From NCBI GenBank assembly GCA_009775535.1, contig VSPW01000022.1, positions 1-16,239 of the forward strand: a DNA stretch of 16,239 bases, read 5' to 3'. The position numbers and the translations under genes were made by a program. Positions 1-7,285 of the stretch are shown here, piece by piece. Every line of letters starts with the position of its first letter. The first letter of the stretch is position 1. The stretch comes from Muribaculaceae bacterium. Its GTDB lineage: Bacteria > Bacteroidota > Bacteroidia > Bacteroidales > Muribaculaceae. The notes beneath the pieces are model-generated. The model worked only from the letters and a program-made list of their open reading frames with translations, was not told where the DNA came from and searched no databases.

Positions 1-219
1 GCAGGAAGGCGGCTACCAGCCCCGTCAGCAGCGTCCATACAACAACCAGGGCGGCTATCAGCAGCGCCAGTACGGCAACCGCCAGCAGGAAGGCGGCTAC
101 CGGCCCCGTCAGCAGCGCCCCTATAACAACCAGGGCGGCGGCTATCAGCAGCGTCAGGGTGGATACCAGAACCGTCAGGGCGGCTACAACAGGCAGAACC
201 GTCAGCAGGGCGGCGCATT
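1..219 (+). repeat. In-frame 84-bp repeat coding a G/Q/R/Y/N-rich tail
   Basis: Two near-identical copies begin at 1 and 85, a period of 84 bp or 28 codons. Each encodes QEGGY(Q/R)PRQQRPYNNQGG followed by YQQRQ. The second copy has one extra Gly codon. Beyond about 158 the unit decays into shorter GGYxxRQ and NRQ pieces up to about 219. The array probably continues to the left of the window. Synonymous differences between the copies (for example cgtcca against cgcccc) show they are not a very recent duplication. Confidence 0.85.
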
Positions 220-1009
220 CCCACGCCAGGGTAAGAGCTTTACCCCCAGGCCGAAGCGTATCGACTACGAAATGCCCGTACCCGATCCTAACGAGCAGAT
301 ACGCCTCAACAAGTTCATGGCCAATGCCGGTCTGTGCTCGCGCCGTGAAGCAGATGAGTTCATCCAGAAAGGGATGGTGAAAGTGAACGGCGTGGTCGCT
401 ACCGAACTTGGGACAAAGATATCCCACAGCGATGTCGTTGAATTCAACGAAAAGGTAGTTACACTGGAACGCAAATGCTACATCCTCCTCAACAAGCCTA
501 AGGACTGTGTCACCACAAGCGATGACCCCAACGGGCGTACTACAGTGCTCGACCTCGTGAAGGGCGCATGTGAGGAGCGTATCTATCCTGTAGGACGCCT
601 TGACCGCAACACCACGGGCGTGCTCCTGCTCACTAATGACGGCGACCTGGCATCAAAGCTCACACATCCCAAATACGTGAAAAAGAAAATCTATCACGTA
701 TGGTGCGATAAGGACATTGCTGAGGATGACATGCAGCGTATCGCCGACGGAATAGAACTGGAAGACGGCCCTATCCACGCCGATGCCATCAGCTACGCCA
801 CCGAGACCGACCGCAACCAGGCCGGAATCGAGATACACTCCGGACGCAACCGCATTGTCCGCCGCATATTCGAGTCGCTCGGATACCATGTCACCAAGCT
901 CGACCGTGTATATTTCGCCGGTCTTACAAAGAAAAACCTGCCCCGCGGACGTTGGCGCTACCTCACTCAGGACGAGGTCAACTTCCTAAAAATGGGCTCA
1001 TTTGAATAA
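1..1009 (+). CDS. rRNA pseudouridine synthase, RluB/RsuA family, with low-complexity N-terminal tail (5' partial)
   Basis: The frame is open from the window edge (first full codon at base 2), so the true start lies upstream; 335 residues are visible. The first 70 or so are Gly/Gln/Arg/Tyr/Asn-rich repeats. The linker ends near the ATG at 272, which is probably internal. An S4 RNA-binding domain follows (about 100-135, LNKFMANAGLCSRREAD). The catalytic domain carries GRLDRNTTG, whose Asp (visible residue 201, codon 602-604) is the expected nucleophile. The C-terminal RNRIVRRIFESLGY and LPRGRWRYLT stretches are typical of the RsuA/RluB/RluF branch. Members isomerise a specific uridine in rRNA; which site is modified cannot be told from sequence. 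asnS begins 6 bp after the stop, so the two are probably cotranscribed. The enzyme class is clear; the exact name (rluB rather than rsuA or rluF) is a guess. Confidence 0.93.
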   Translation, partial: QEGGYQPRQQRPYNNQGGYQQRQYGNRQQEGGYRPRQQRPYNNQGGGYQQRQGGYQNRQGGYNRQNRQQGGAFPRQGKSFTPRPKRIDYEMPVPDPNEQIRLNKFMANAGLCSRREADEFIQKGMVKVNGVVATELGTKISHSDVVEFNEKVVTLERKCYILLNKPKDCVTTSDDPNGRTTVLDLVKGACEERIYPVGRLDRNTTGVLLLTNDGDLASKLTHPKYVKKKIYHVWCDKDIAEDDMQRIADGIELEDGPIHADAISYATETDRNQAGIEIHSGRNRIVRRIFESLGYHVTKLDRVYFAGLTKKNLPRGRWRYLTQDEVNFLKMGSFE

Positions 1010-1015
1010 TACAAT

Positions 1016-2404
1016 ATGAAACGTACAAAAATATCAAGACTGTTCGATCCGGCATTGCTGGGCTCGGAAGTGAGTGTCAAAGGATGGGTGCGCACCCGCC
1101 GCGGGAACAAACATGTACAGTTCGTCGCCCTAAACGACGGATCTACTATCCGCAACATGCAGATAGTGTTCGACATGTCACAATTCACTGATGAGCAGCT
1201 AAAACCAATCACCACCGGCGCATCGATCCACGTCACTGGCCTACTTGTCGAATCCATGGGCAAAGGCCAGACATGCGAAGTGCAGGCACGCACCCTTGAG
1301 GTGTACGGTACGGCCGATCCCGACACGTACCCTCTGCAGAAAAAGGGACATACCCTTGAATTCCTGCGCGAAAAGGCACACCTGCGTCCCCGCACCAACA
1401 CATTCGGCGCCATTTTGAGGGTACGTAGCGCACTGGCTTTCGCAATACACAGTTTCTTCAATGAACGCGGGTTCACATATCTCCACACACCGCTTATCAC
1501 GGCCAGCGACTGCGAAGGCGCAGGGGCTATGTTCCAGGTGACGACTCTCGATCTGAACGACATCCCCCGTAACGACGACGGGAAGGTCGACTATTCATCC
1601 GACTTTTTCGGAAAGCCCACGGCCCTCACCGTCTCCGGACAGCTTGAAGGCGAGCTTGGCGCTACGGCCCTTGGAGAGATATATACATTCGGCCCCACAT
1701 TCCGTGCCGAGAACTCCAATACTCCGCGCCACCTGTCAGAATTCTGGATGATAGAGCCGGAAATGGCATTCTACGACATTACAGACAACATGGACCTGGC
1801 CGAGGACTTCGTGAAATACTGTATCACATACGCCCTTGACCACTGCCGTGACGACATCGACTTCCTTGCGCAGATGTACGACAAGGACCTTGTGGAACGC
1901 CTGCAGTTTGTAGTCCACAACGATTTCGTGCGCCTGACATATACCGAAGGTGTTGACATCCTGCTCAAATCTGGTAAAAAGTTTGAATTCCCTGTATATT
2001 GGGGCGCAGACCTGCAGAGCGAGCACGAACGCTACCTTGTAGAGGAACACTTCCGCAAGCCCGTCATCCTCACCGACTATCCGAAAGAGATAAAGGCATT
2101 CTACATGAAGCAGAACCCTGATGGCAAGACTGTACGTGCCATGGATGTGCTTTTCCCGAACATCGGGGAGATAATCGGCGGCTCTCAGCGTGAGGAGGAC
2201 TATGACAAGCTCCTTGCGCGCATCAACGAACTGGGAATCCCGATGAAGGACATGTGGTGGTATCTCGACACACGCCGTTTCGGCACAGTGCCGCATTCCG
2301 GATTCGGCCTCGGATTTGAACGCCTTGTACTCTTCGTAACAGGCATGACCAACATCCGCGACGTCATCCCGTTCCCGCGTACTCCGAACAACGCAGAGTT
2401 CTGA
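1016..2404 (+). CDS. asnS: Asparaginyl-tRNA synthetase
   Basis: This cytoplasmic class IIb aminoacyl-tRNA synthetase charges tRNA-Asn with asparagine using ATP. At 462 residues it has the usual bacterial AsnRS length. The N-terminal OB-fold anticodon-binding domain is at about 17-100 (VSVKGWVRTRRGNK, then NDGS). Class II motif 2 is at about 225-250 (FGPTFRAENSNTPRHLSEFW, the AsnRS-type reading with the SEFW sequence). Motif 3 is GFGLGFERLVLF at about 429-440, and the protein ends with the family's IPFPRTPNNAEF. The ATG at 1016 is preferred because KRTKISRLF leads directly into the OB fold and the previous gene stops 6 bp earlier. A bidirectional-looking terminator follows. All hallmark residues are present. 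Confidence 0.98.
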   Translation: MKRTKISRLFDPALLGSEVSVKGWVRTRRGNKHVQFVALNDGSTIRNMQIVFDMSQFTDEQLKPITTGASIHVTGLLVESMGKGQTCEVQARTLEVYGTADPDTYPLQKKGHTLEFLREKAHLRPRTNTFGAILRVRSALAFAIHSFFNERGFTYLHTPLITASDCEGAGAMFQVTTLDLNDIPRNDDGKVDYSSDFFGKPTALTVSGQLEGELGATALGEIYTFGPTFRAENSNTPRHLSEFWMIEPEMAFYDITDNMDLAEDFVKYCITYALDHCRDDIDFLAQMYDKDLVERLQFVVHNDFVRLTYTEGVDILLKSGKKFEFPVYWGADLQSEHERYLVEEHFRKPVILTDYPKEIKAFYMKQNPDGKTVRAMDVLFPNIGEIIGGSQREEDYDKLLARINELGIPMKDMWWYLDTRRFGTVPHSGFGLGFERLVLFVTGMTNIRDVIPFPRTPNNAEF

Positions 2405-2436
2405 TCCCTCGGCACACAGCGTAAGCATAAAAAAGG

Positions 2437-2475
2437 AATCCGCATCCGGTATAGGCCCGTGCGGATTTTTTTCTT
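2437..2475. terminator. Intrinsic terminator between convergent asnS and xerD
   Basis: AATCCGCA (2437-2444) pairs with TGCGGATT (2460-2467) around a 15-nt loop. On the plus strand the stem runs into a T-rich tract with one C (2465-2475). On the left an A tract (2429-2434) would give a U tract for minus-strand transcripts. It sits just past the asnS stop (2404) and at the xerD stop (2475), so it could serve both genes. Confidence 0.8.
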
Positions 2476-3386
2476 TATTCCCGCATGTTGCGCGGGTGGT
2501 GGGTAAGTATTTCTGTGCGCAGGTGTGAGGTGTCCAGATGCAGATATATCTCGGTGGTTGATATGCTCTCATGGCCGAGCATCTGTTGGATGGCACGCAA
2601 GTTGGCGCCGCCTTCAAGCAGGTGGGTAGCAAATGAGTGCCGGAGCGTGTGCGGCGATATGGCCTTTTTTATGCCCGCCAGCGCTGCATTGCGCGTTATG
2701 ATATAAAATATCATCTGCCGTGTCAGCCTGCGTCCACGGCGGTTTAGGAACACGATATTCTCCTCTCCGTGCTTTATGTCAAGCAGCGCACGTTGCGGCA
2801 GGTATGCCTCGATCTCCCGGATTGACTGGCGCGACATCGGTATCATGCGCTGCCGGTTGCCTTTTCCGGTCACCACAAGGTATTCCTCTTCGGCATATAT
2901 GCGCGAAATCTCAAGGTTGATCAGTTCCGACACTCGCAGCCCGCACCCGTACATGGTCTCTATTATCGCCCGGTTGCGCTGTCCTTCAGCCTCTGTAAGG
3001 TCTATCGCATCCAGGATTGAGTCGATCTCCTCTGTCGACAGTACCTCAGGCAGGTGGCGTCCGATATTCGGTGTCTCCAACAGCAGCGACGGGTTGGCAT
3101 CGATGATGCTTTCCGACTTCAGGTATGCGAAAAACGACTTTATTCCCGATATTATGCGTGCCTGTGTCCGCGGCGATATGCCTATGTCGTGGAGGCTGGC
3201 CGAAAAATCCTGTAGCACGGATATGTCCGCATCCTCCAGCCTTATATTTTCCGATGACAGATGGCGCAGCAGCTTGCCTATGTCTTCACCGTAGGCGGTT
3301 ACTGTATGGTCCGACAGGCCGCGCTCCAGCTTCAGGTATGCACTATAGTTCTTTACAGTGCGGTCGTATATATCCGGTATCCTCAT
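2475..3386 (-). CDS. xerD: Site-specific tyrosine recombinase XerD
   Basis: XerD acts with XerC at dif to resolve chromosome dimers. The 303 residues have the usual Xer layout. The N-terminal SAM-like core-binding domain is at about 8-95 (YLKLERGLSDHTVTAY). The catalytic domain is at about 115-290. The catalytic residues are all visible: R151 (GCGLRVSEL), K175 (VTGKGNRQR), H246 and R249 (SPHTLRHSFATHLLEGGA), H272 (LGHESISTTEIY) and the nucleophile Y281. The C-terminal HLRTEILTHHPR favours XerD over XerC. The start ATG overlaps the stop of the DUF4294 gene (ATGA, 3383-3386), which implies translational coupling. No integrase-type accessory domain or att-like repeats are seen, so a phage or transposon integrase is unlikely. 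No dif-like site was recognised nearby. Confidence 0.93.
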   Translation of the reverse strand: MRIPDIYDRTVKNYSAYLKLERGLSDHTVTAYGEDIGKLLRHLSSENIRLEDADISVLQDFSASLHDIGISPRTQARIISGIKSFFAYLKSESIIDANPSLLLETPNIGRHLPEVLSTEEIDSILDAIDLTEAEGQRNRAIIETMYGCGLRVSELINLEISRIYAEEEYLVVTGKGNRQRMIPMSRQSIREIEAYLPQRALLDIKHGEENIVFLNRRGRRLTRQMIFYIITRNAALAGIKKAISPHTLRHSFATHLLEGGANLRAIQQMLGHESISTTEIYLHLDTSHLRTEILTHHPRNMRE

Positions 3387-4024
3387 ATCATGCCTTGCTC
3401 AATGGCCACGGCCACCTGTTCTATTATGGCGTCCTCACGGGTCTTTTCCGGCTGGAATTTGCCTTTGAGGTTCACTCCGAACAGCCTCCCGAACCCTTGC
3501 CAGAACGTTGCCCGGAACGATCCCAGGAACGCCTTCACGATATCATATCCGCTTTGGTTGGTTTCCCGCTGGATAAGCTTCACAAGCACCTTGGCCTGTC
3601 CTTTGGTAAATTTCTTAAGCACGGGCTTGTACTGCTCGAATATGGCCGATTCCATTTCCTTGAGGTATTTTTCGCGCTCCTTTTGCGTGGGGAATGTCTC
3701 TATATATTCATATGTCTCGATGAGTGTCTCACAGATAAGCTTGGCATAAGGGAGCGTCTTTCGCACATCGCGGACCGTGCGCCAGTAGAAATCCTGTTCC
3801 TTCTTGTTCTTGAACTTCAGCGGAGGGAACACTGTGATCTCGTTGAATACCAGCATAAGGCAAGTATCCCCCTCCTCGGTCGTGAAATGGTATTTTCCGC
3901 GGAACACGTCACGCCTTCCGTTGCCCGGATCATCCAGCGTACGCGGACGCCTTTCCTGCCCGGTGGCGGCCATGGCGCACACGGACAGTAGCATAAATGC
4001 CAATATCAGCCTTATCGCGTTCAT
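3383..4024 (-). CDS. Exported DUF4294 family protein
   Basis: A 213-residue protein with an N-terminal signal peptide: MNAIR, a hydrophobic core to about residue 20, and a likely signal peptidase I site near AMA-ATG. The LSVC stretch is not a good lipobox because Val precedes the Cys. The conserved DUF4294 block spans about 60-195: FPPLKFKNKKEQDFYWRTV, then DVRKTLPYAKL, EKYLKEME, KPVLKKFTKGQAKVLVKLIQ and FWQGFGRLFGV. It is mostly helical and rich in Lys and Arg. It is known from Bacteroidetes with no assigned reaction, and I see no catalytic motif. It probably acts in the periplasm or at a membrane. It lies 49 bp after dtd and overlaps xerD by 4 bp, so it is probably in the same transcript. 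Family call is firm, function unknown. Confidence 0.85.
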   Translation of the reverse strand: MNAIRLILAFMLLSVCAMAATGQERRPRTLDDPGNGRRDVFRGKYHFTTEEGDTCLMLVFNEITVFPPLKFKNKKEQDFYWRTVRDVRKTLPYAKLICETLIETYEYIETFPTQKEREKYLKEMESAIFEQYKPVLKKFTKGQAKVLVKLIQRETNQSGYDIVKAFLGSFRATFWQGFGRLFGVNLKGKFQPEKTREDAIIEQVAVAIEQGMI

Positions 4025-4073
4025 ATCTTTTGACAGTCTTTTGGTATATAACGCCTAGACAGCCTGGATATTT

Positions 4074-4526
4074 CTATTCGCGTAGGCGGGAATCTATGAT
4101 TATTGTCACAGGGCCGTCATTCACAAGCTCCACCTGCATGTCAGCCCCGAATACTCCCTTGGCAGTGGGACGCCCTGTCAGCCTTTCAAGCAGTGTGCAG
4201 TATTCTTCATACAGTGGCACGGCTACATCATGGCCAGCCGCCCTGATATAGCTGGGGCGGTTTCCCTTGCGTGTCGATGCCGTCAGGGTGAACTGGCTTA
4301 CGGCCAGTATACTGCCGCCAGCATCGGTTACAGGCCGGTTCATCACGCCCGCATCATCGTTGAATATGCGTAGCGATGCTGTCTTTGTTGCCAGCCATGC
4401 GGCATCATCGGGCGTGTCGCCGTTCTCCACGCCCACAAGCACCATAAGGCCGGCATCTATAGAACTGAATATTTCACCGCCTATCGATACCGATGCGCGC
4501 TTCACACGTTGTATTACTACTCTCAT
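4074..4526 (-). CDS. dtd: D-aminoacyl-tRNA deacylase
   Basis: This enzyme hydrolyses D-aminoacyl-tRNAs (D-Tyr, D-Asp and others, and mischarged Gly-tRNA-Ala), recycling the tRNA and keeping D-amino acids out of translation. At 150 residues it matches the bacterial DTD length. It opens with the family's MRVVIQRVKRASV. The two signature motifs are intact: SQFTL (77-81) and the Gly-cisPro motif NDGPVT (GPVT at 138-141), which gives chiral selectivity. Cytoplasmic homodimer by family. It starts 13 bp after the rnhB stop. Confidence 0.97.
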   Translation of the reverse strand: MRVVIQRVKRASVSIGGEIFSSIDAGLMVLVGVENGDTPDDAAWLATKTASLRIFNDDAGVMNRPVTDAGGSILAVSQFTLTASTRKGNRPSYIRAAGHDVAVPLYEEYCTLLERLTGRPTAKGVFGADMQVELVNDGPVTIIIDSRLRE

Positions 4527-4539
4527 TCTATTCCTTCTA

Positions 4540-5139
4540 TCATATGTCCAATGTCAACTGGGTGTCTAGCAGCCGGAACGACATCCTGTGCTCCTCCGTA
4601 GGGCCTAATTCCGCTATGGCCTTGCGGTGGGCCTTTGTAGGGTAGCCTTTGTTCACGTCCCATCCATATTGGGGATGCACCTTGGCCAGTTCCTTCATCC
4701 TGTCATCGCGGTATGTCTTGGCCAACACCGAAGCGGCAGCTATGTTTGCGAACCGTCCGTCACCCTTCACCATAGTCTCCCACGGCAGTTCCCCGTAAGG
4801 CTTGAACCTGTTTCCGTCCACAATCACTGCACCCGGACGCACTTTCAACCCGTCAAGGGCGCGGTGCATGGCCAGGATTGAAGCGTTGAGTATGTTGATA
4901 CGGTCTATCTCTTCCGCCTCGCATATGCCTATGGCCCAGGCGATGGCCTGTTCCTCTATTATCGGGCGCAACTTGTATCGTCTGGCCTCACTGAGCTGTT
5001 TGGAGTCATTGAGCCATGGATGCGAAAAACTGTCCGGCAGTATCACGGCCGCCGCATAGACCGGTCCGGCCAGGCATCCGCGTCCGGCCTCATCAGTCCC
5101 AGCCTCGAGGCGTCCTTGTATATGGCATGCGGGAAGCAT
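4540..5139 (-). CDS. rnhB: Ribonuclease HII
   Basis: RNase HII cuts the RNA strand of RNA-DNA hybrids and starts removal of single ribonucleotides from DNA. The 199-residue protein has the usual length and motifs: GTDEAGRGCLAGPV with D16 and E17, LNDSKQLS (43-50), VDGNRF with D108, and VKGDGRFANIAAASVLAKTYRD with D127. Together these give the DEDD metal site. The C-terminal YPTKAHRKAIAELGPTEEHR is also typical. The ATG at 5139 is accepted because it lies 11 bp after the upstream transporter stop and the first strand begins soon after. Likely translated from the same mRNA as the transporter and dtd. Confidence 0.97.
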   Translation of the reverse strand: MLPACHIQGRLEAGTDEAGRGCLAGPVYAAAVILPDSFSHPWLNDSKQLSEARRYKLRPIIEEQAIAWAIGICEAEEIDRINILNASILAMHRALDGLKVRPGAVIVDGNRFKPYGELPWETMVKGDGRFANIAAASVLAKTYRDDRMKELAKVHPQYGWDVNKGYPTKAHRKAIAELGPTEEHRMSFRLLDTQLTLDI

Positions 5140-5150
5140 TTCCTTGTTTC

Positions 5151-6977
5151 TTACCTTAGCGGTATCCTGTTATGGAACTGTTCCTTTATCGTGTCCACAA
5201 CGTTTATTATATAGTCCCCCGTACGTTCAAGGTCGGAGATGATGTCCATATAATATATGCCCGCCTGGTATTCGTAATGCTTCTCGTTGATATTGTCCAC
5301 GTTGGCGCTGCGCAGGGTATTTCGCACATTGTTTATCTCGCGCTCCTTGTTGTACGAAGTGTTGAGCTGGTGGTCGGTGGTGTTCTCCACGTTCTTTAGC
5401 AGCGCTATCATCATGGTCATGGCCTCATGTACATAGGCGAACATGGTGTCGATGTTCTCGTATATCTCCTTGTTGAACTCGGCATGGCTCTGTTGCTTGC
5501 GCAAAAGTATCTTGCCTACGCCTAGGCATGCGTCCGCTATCGACTCGATTTCCGAGACTATGTTAAGCATGGCCGCCACATGCAGTTTCGACTGGTTTGA
5601 CAGGCGTCCTTCTGCAGTAAGGTTAAGGAAGTTTGCTATCTCTATCTCCATGCGGTCGCTGATGTCCTCATACTTGTCAAGGCGTGAGTACAGTTTGTCG
5701 AATTCCTCCGAGCGCTCCTTGGTGTGCACCAGCGTCTGTGCCATGTCCAGCATACGGCCGACGCGCTCGGCATATACGGCCATTTCTTTTTCGGCCTGGG
5801 CAATGTTGAGCTCCGCCGACGACAGAAGGCCGCCGGATATGTATTTGAGCGCGAATTCCTCGTCCTCCTTGTGCTTGGCGGGTATGAGGCGTTCTACTGT
5901 CTTTACATAGAAATTTGTAAGCCATATCATTATCGACAGGTTCACAAGGTTGAACACTGTATGGAATATTGACAGGCCGAACGAGACGCTAAGCTGCATC
6001 GTGGCTATCTTTGCCATCACCTCATGGCCCGCAGGCAGCGAATTGTCGAACAGGTGGTTGTATAGTTCCGGGTCCGACTGTTCAAGCCCGTTTACAAAAT
6101 TATACAGCGCATTGGGGTTGCCTGCACCGATAGTGTCGGTAAGCCAGGCATTGAAATCGCAGAACGGAATGAATATGCATATGCACCACACCGTGCCTAG
6201 AAGGTTGAACAGCAGATGCCCCATCGCAGTGCGTTTCGCCGCCACGTTCCCGCTCATAGATGCCAGGATAGGCGTTATTGTCGTGCCTATATTCGAGCCC
6301 AGCACCATCGCGCACGCGAGGTCGAAAGTTATCCATCCTTTCGTACACATTATCAGTGTTATTGCGAATGTGGCTGCCGATGACTGTATCACCATCGTCA
6401 ATACTATGCCCACGGCTAGGAATATTAATATTGAGGATATGCCCATCGTGGCATATTCCTTCAGGAAGGCGAACATCTCCGGGTTGCTCTGCAGGTCCGG
6501 CACATATAGCGATATCATGTCCAGGCCCATGAAAAGGAACGAGAAGCCCACAAGGAACTCGCCTATCGACTTTGTTCGTCCCTTCTTGGAGAACAGCAGC
6601 GGTACGGCCAGGCCTATGAGGGGCAGGACGAATGCCGATATGTTGACTTTGAATCCGAACAGGGCTATCACCCATGCAGTGAACGTCGTGCCGACGTTTG
6701 CACCAAAAATCACTGCCATTGACTGGGCCAGGGTCATCAGGCCGGCGTTGACGAAACTTACCACCATCACCGTCGATGCCGACGAGCTCTGGATTAATGC
6801 CGTGATTGCAAAGCCGGTGATCGTGCCGGTAAAGCGGTTGCGGGTCATTGCTGACAGGATGTTGCGCAAGCGGTCTCCGGCAGCCTTCTGGAGTCCTTCG
6901 CTCATTACTTTCATGCCGTATAGGAACAATCCGACTGATCCGATCAGGCATAGGAAGTCTAAAAAACTGTAATTCAT
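5151..6977 (-). CDS. Na/Pi cotransporter family protein (NptA-like) with C-terminal PhoU-like domain
   Basis: A 608-residue inner-membrane protein of the Na+/phosphate symporter (NptA/YjbB, SLC34-like) family. The membrane part (about 5-360) shows the internal duplication of the family. Repeat 1 has QSSSAST (63-69) and GANVGTT (92-98); repeat 2 has QSSAAT (198-203) and GSNIGTT (227-233). These QSS and G-N-GTT elements form the substrate and sodium site in the family. After the last membrane segment (about 335-360) comes a soluble helical PhoU-like part (about 385-600), rich in Glu, Lys and Asn with few Pro. It may import phosphate or, as proposed for E. coli YjbB, export it; sequence alone does not tell the direction. 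It heads the five-gene minus-strand run. No gene for a Pst-type phosphate system is beside it. Confidence 0.92.
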   Translation of the reverse strand: MNYSFLDFLCLIGSVGLFLYGMKVMSEGLQKAAGDRLRNILSAMTRNRFTGTITGFAITALIQSSSASTVMVVSFVNAGLMTLAQSMAVIFGANVGTTFTAWVIALFGFKVNISAFVLPLIGLAVPLLFSKKGRTKSIGEFLVGFSFLFMGLDMISLYVPDLQSNPEMFAFLKEYATMGISSILIFLAVGIVLTMVIQSSAATFAITLIMCTKGWITFDLACAMVLGSNIGTTITPILASMSGNVAAKRTAMGHLLFNLLGTVWCICIFIPFCDFNAWLTDTIGAGNPNALYNFVNGLEQSDPELYNHLFDNSLPAGHEVMAKIATMQLSVSFGLSIFHTVFNLVNLSIMIWLTNFYVKTVERLIPAKHKEDEEFALKYISGGLLSSAELNIAQAEKEMAVYAERVGRMLDMAQTLVHTKERSEEFDKLYSRLDKYEDISDRMEIEIANFLNLTAEGRLSNQSKLHVAAMLNIVSEIESIADACLGVGKILLRKQQSHAEFNKEIYENIDTMFAYVHEAMTMMIALLKNVENTTDHQLNTSYNKEREINNVRNTLRSANVDNINEKHYEYQAGIYYMDIISDLERTGDYIINVVDTIKEQFHNRIPLR

Positions 6978-7052
6978 TGGTTTGGGCGATTATATGCATT
7001 ATGTCGTCCCGGCCCGTTACGCCATATGGCACATCGGGCCGACATTCAGTCG

Positions 7053-7060
7053 TAAAATTA
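7053..7060 (-). promoter_or_regulatory. Weak candidate -7 element for the Na/Pi transporter run
   Basis: On the minus strand this reads TAATTTTA, seven of eight positions of TAnnTTTG, about 75 nt before the transporter ATG. No clear -33 element accompanies it. It is the best candidate I see in the divergent region for the five-gene run. Confidence 0.25.
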
Positions 7061-7239
7061 ATCATTTTTTCTCATATCCGGTGTATCGCCAATAAAAATC
7101 ACGGCAAAAAGTATGTACAGATCCCTTTCCGGTATATGTTTCCTCAACTATCATGCCGTTTTGTGTGTTTTATCCGTAGAAAGCGGCAAACCGCCTATTT
7201 CTGGCGATGTTTTGGCGTTTCCTGAAAGCCGGAAATGCT

Positions 7240-7247
7240 TAAATTTG
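7240..7247 (+). promoter_or_regulatory. Predicted -7 element for the phospholipase gene
   Basis: TAAATTTG matches the Bacteroidetes sigma-ABfr -7 consensus TAnnTTTG at every fixed position. It would give a leader of about 30 nt before the ATG at 7286. No convincing TTTG sits at the usual upstream distance; the nearest TTTG (7211-7214) is about 5 bp too far and a TTTC at 7218-7221 is off consensus. Call rests on the -7 match and position. Confidence 0.5.
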
Positions 7248-7285
7248 CTGCCCTGACATAAATCCATCACATATTCATCTGCACT

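Larger units (their letters stand above)
6978..7285. other. Divergent intergenic region (308 bp)
   Basis: No gene is supported here. It separates the Na/Pi transporter (minus) from the phospholipase (plus) and must hold promoters for both. A perfect TAnnTTTG element for the plus strand lies at 7240-7247, and a near match for the minus strand lies at 7060-7053. A short hairpin GCGG-CAAA-CCGC is at 7183-7194. A second near match, TATGTTTC, is at 7135-7142. Nothing resembling a known riboswitch was recognised. Confidence 0.6.

Noticed and set aside
1736..2632. A 298-codon minus-strand frame opposite the 3' half of asnS.
   Set aside because: It crosses the asnS terminator and the xerD end, and the asnS frame is certain.
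2475..3386. The tyrosine recombinase as part of an integrated mobile element.
   Set aside because: The sequence is a standard XerD, neighbours are housekeeping genes, and no att-like repeats, tRNA gene or cargo genes are present.
5950..6972. A 340-codon plus-strand frame opposite the Na/Pi transporter.
   Set aside because: It is a mirror of the transporter's codon pattern with no domain recognised, and it lies wholly within that gene.
6100..7065. A 321-codon minus-strand frame overlapping the Na/Pi transporter in another frame.
   Set aside because: The product is rich in Arg, Pro, His and Asp as expected of a shifted reading of a membrane-protein gene; the transporter frame carries all family motifs.
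7183..7194. The short hairpin GCGG-CAAA-CCGC in the divergent region as a terminator or operator.
   Set aside because: A 4-bp stem is too short to be meaningful and no U tract follows.
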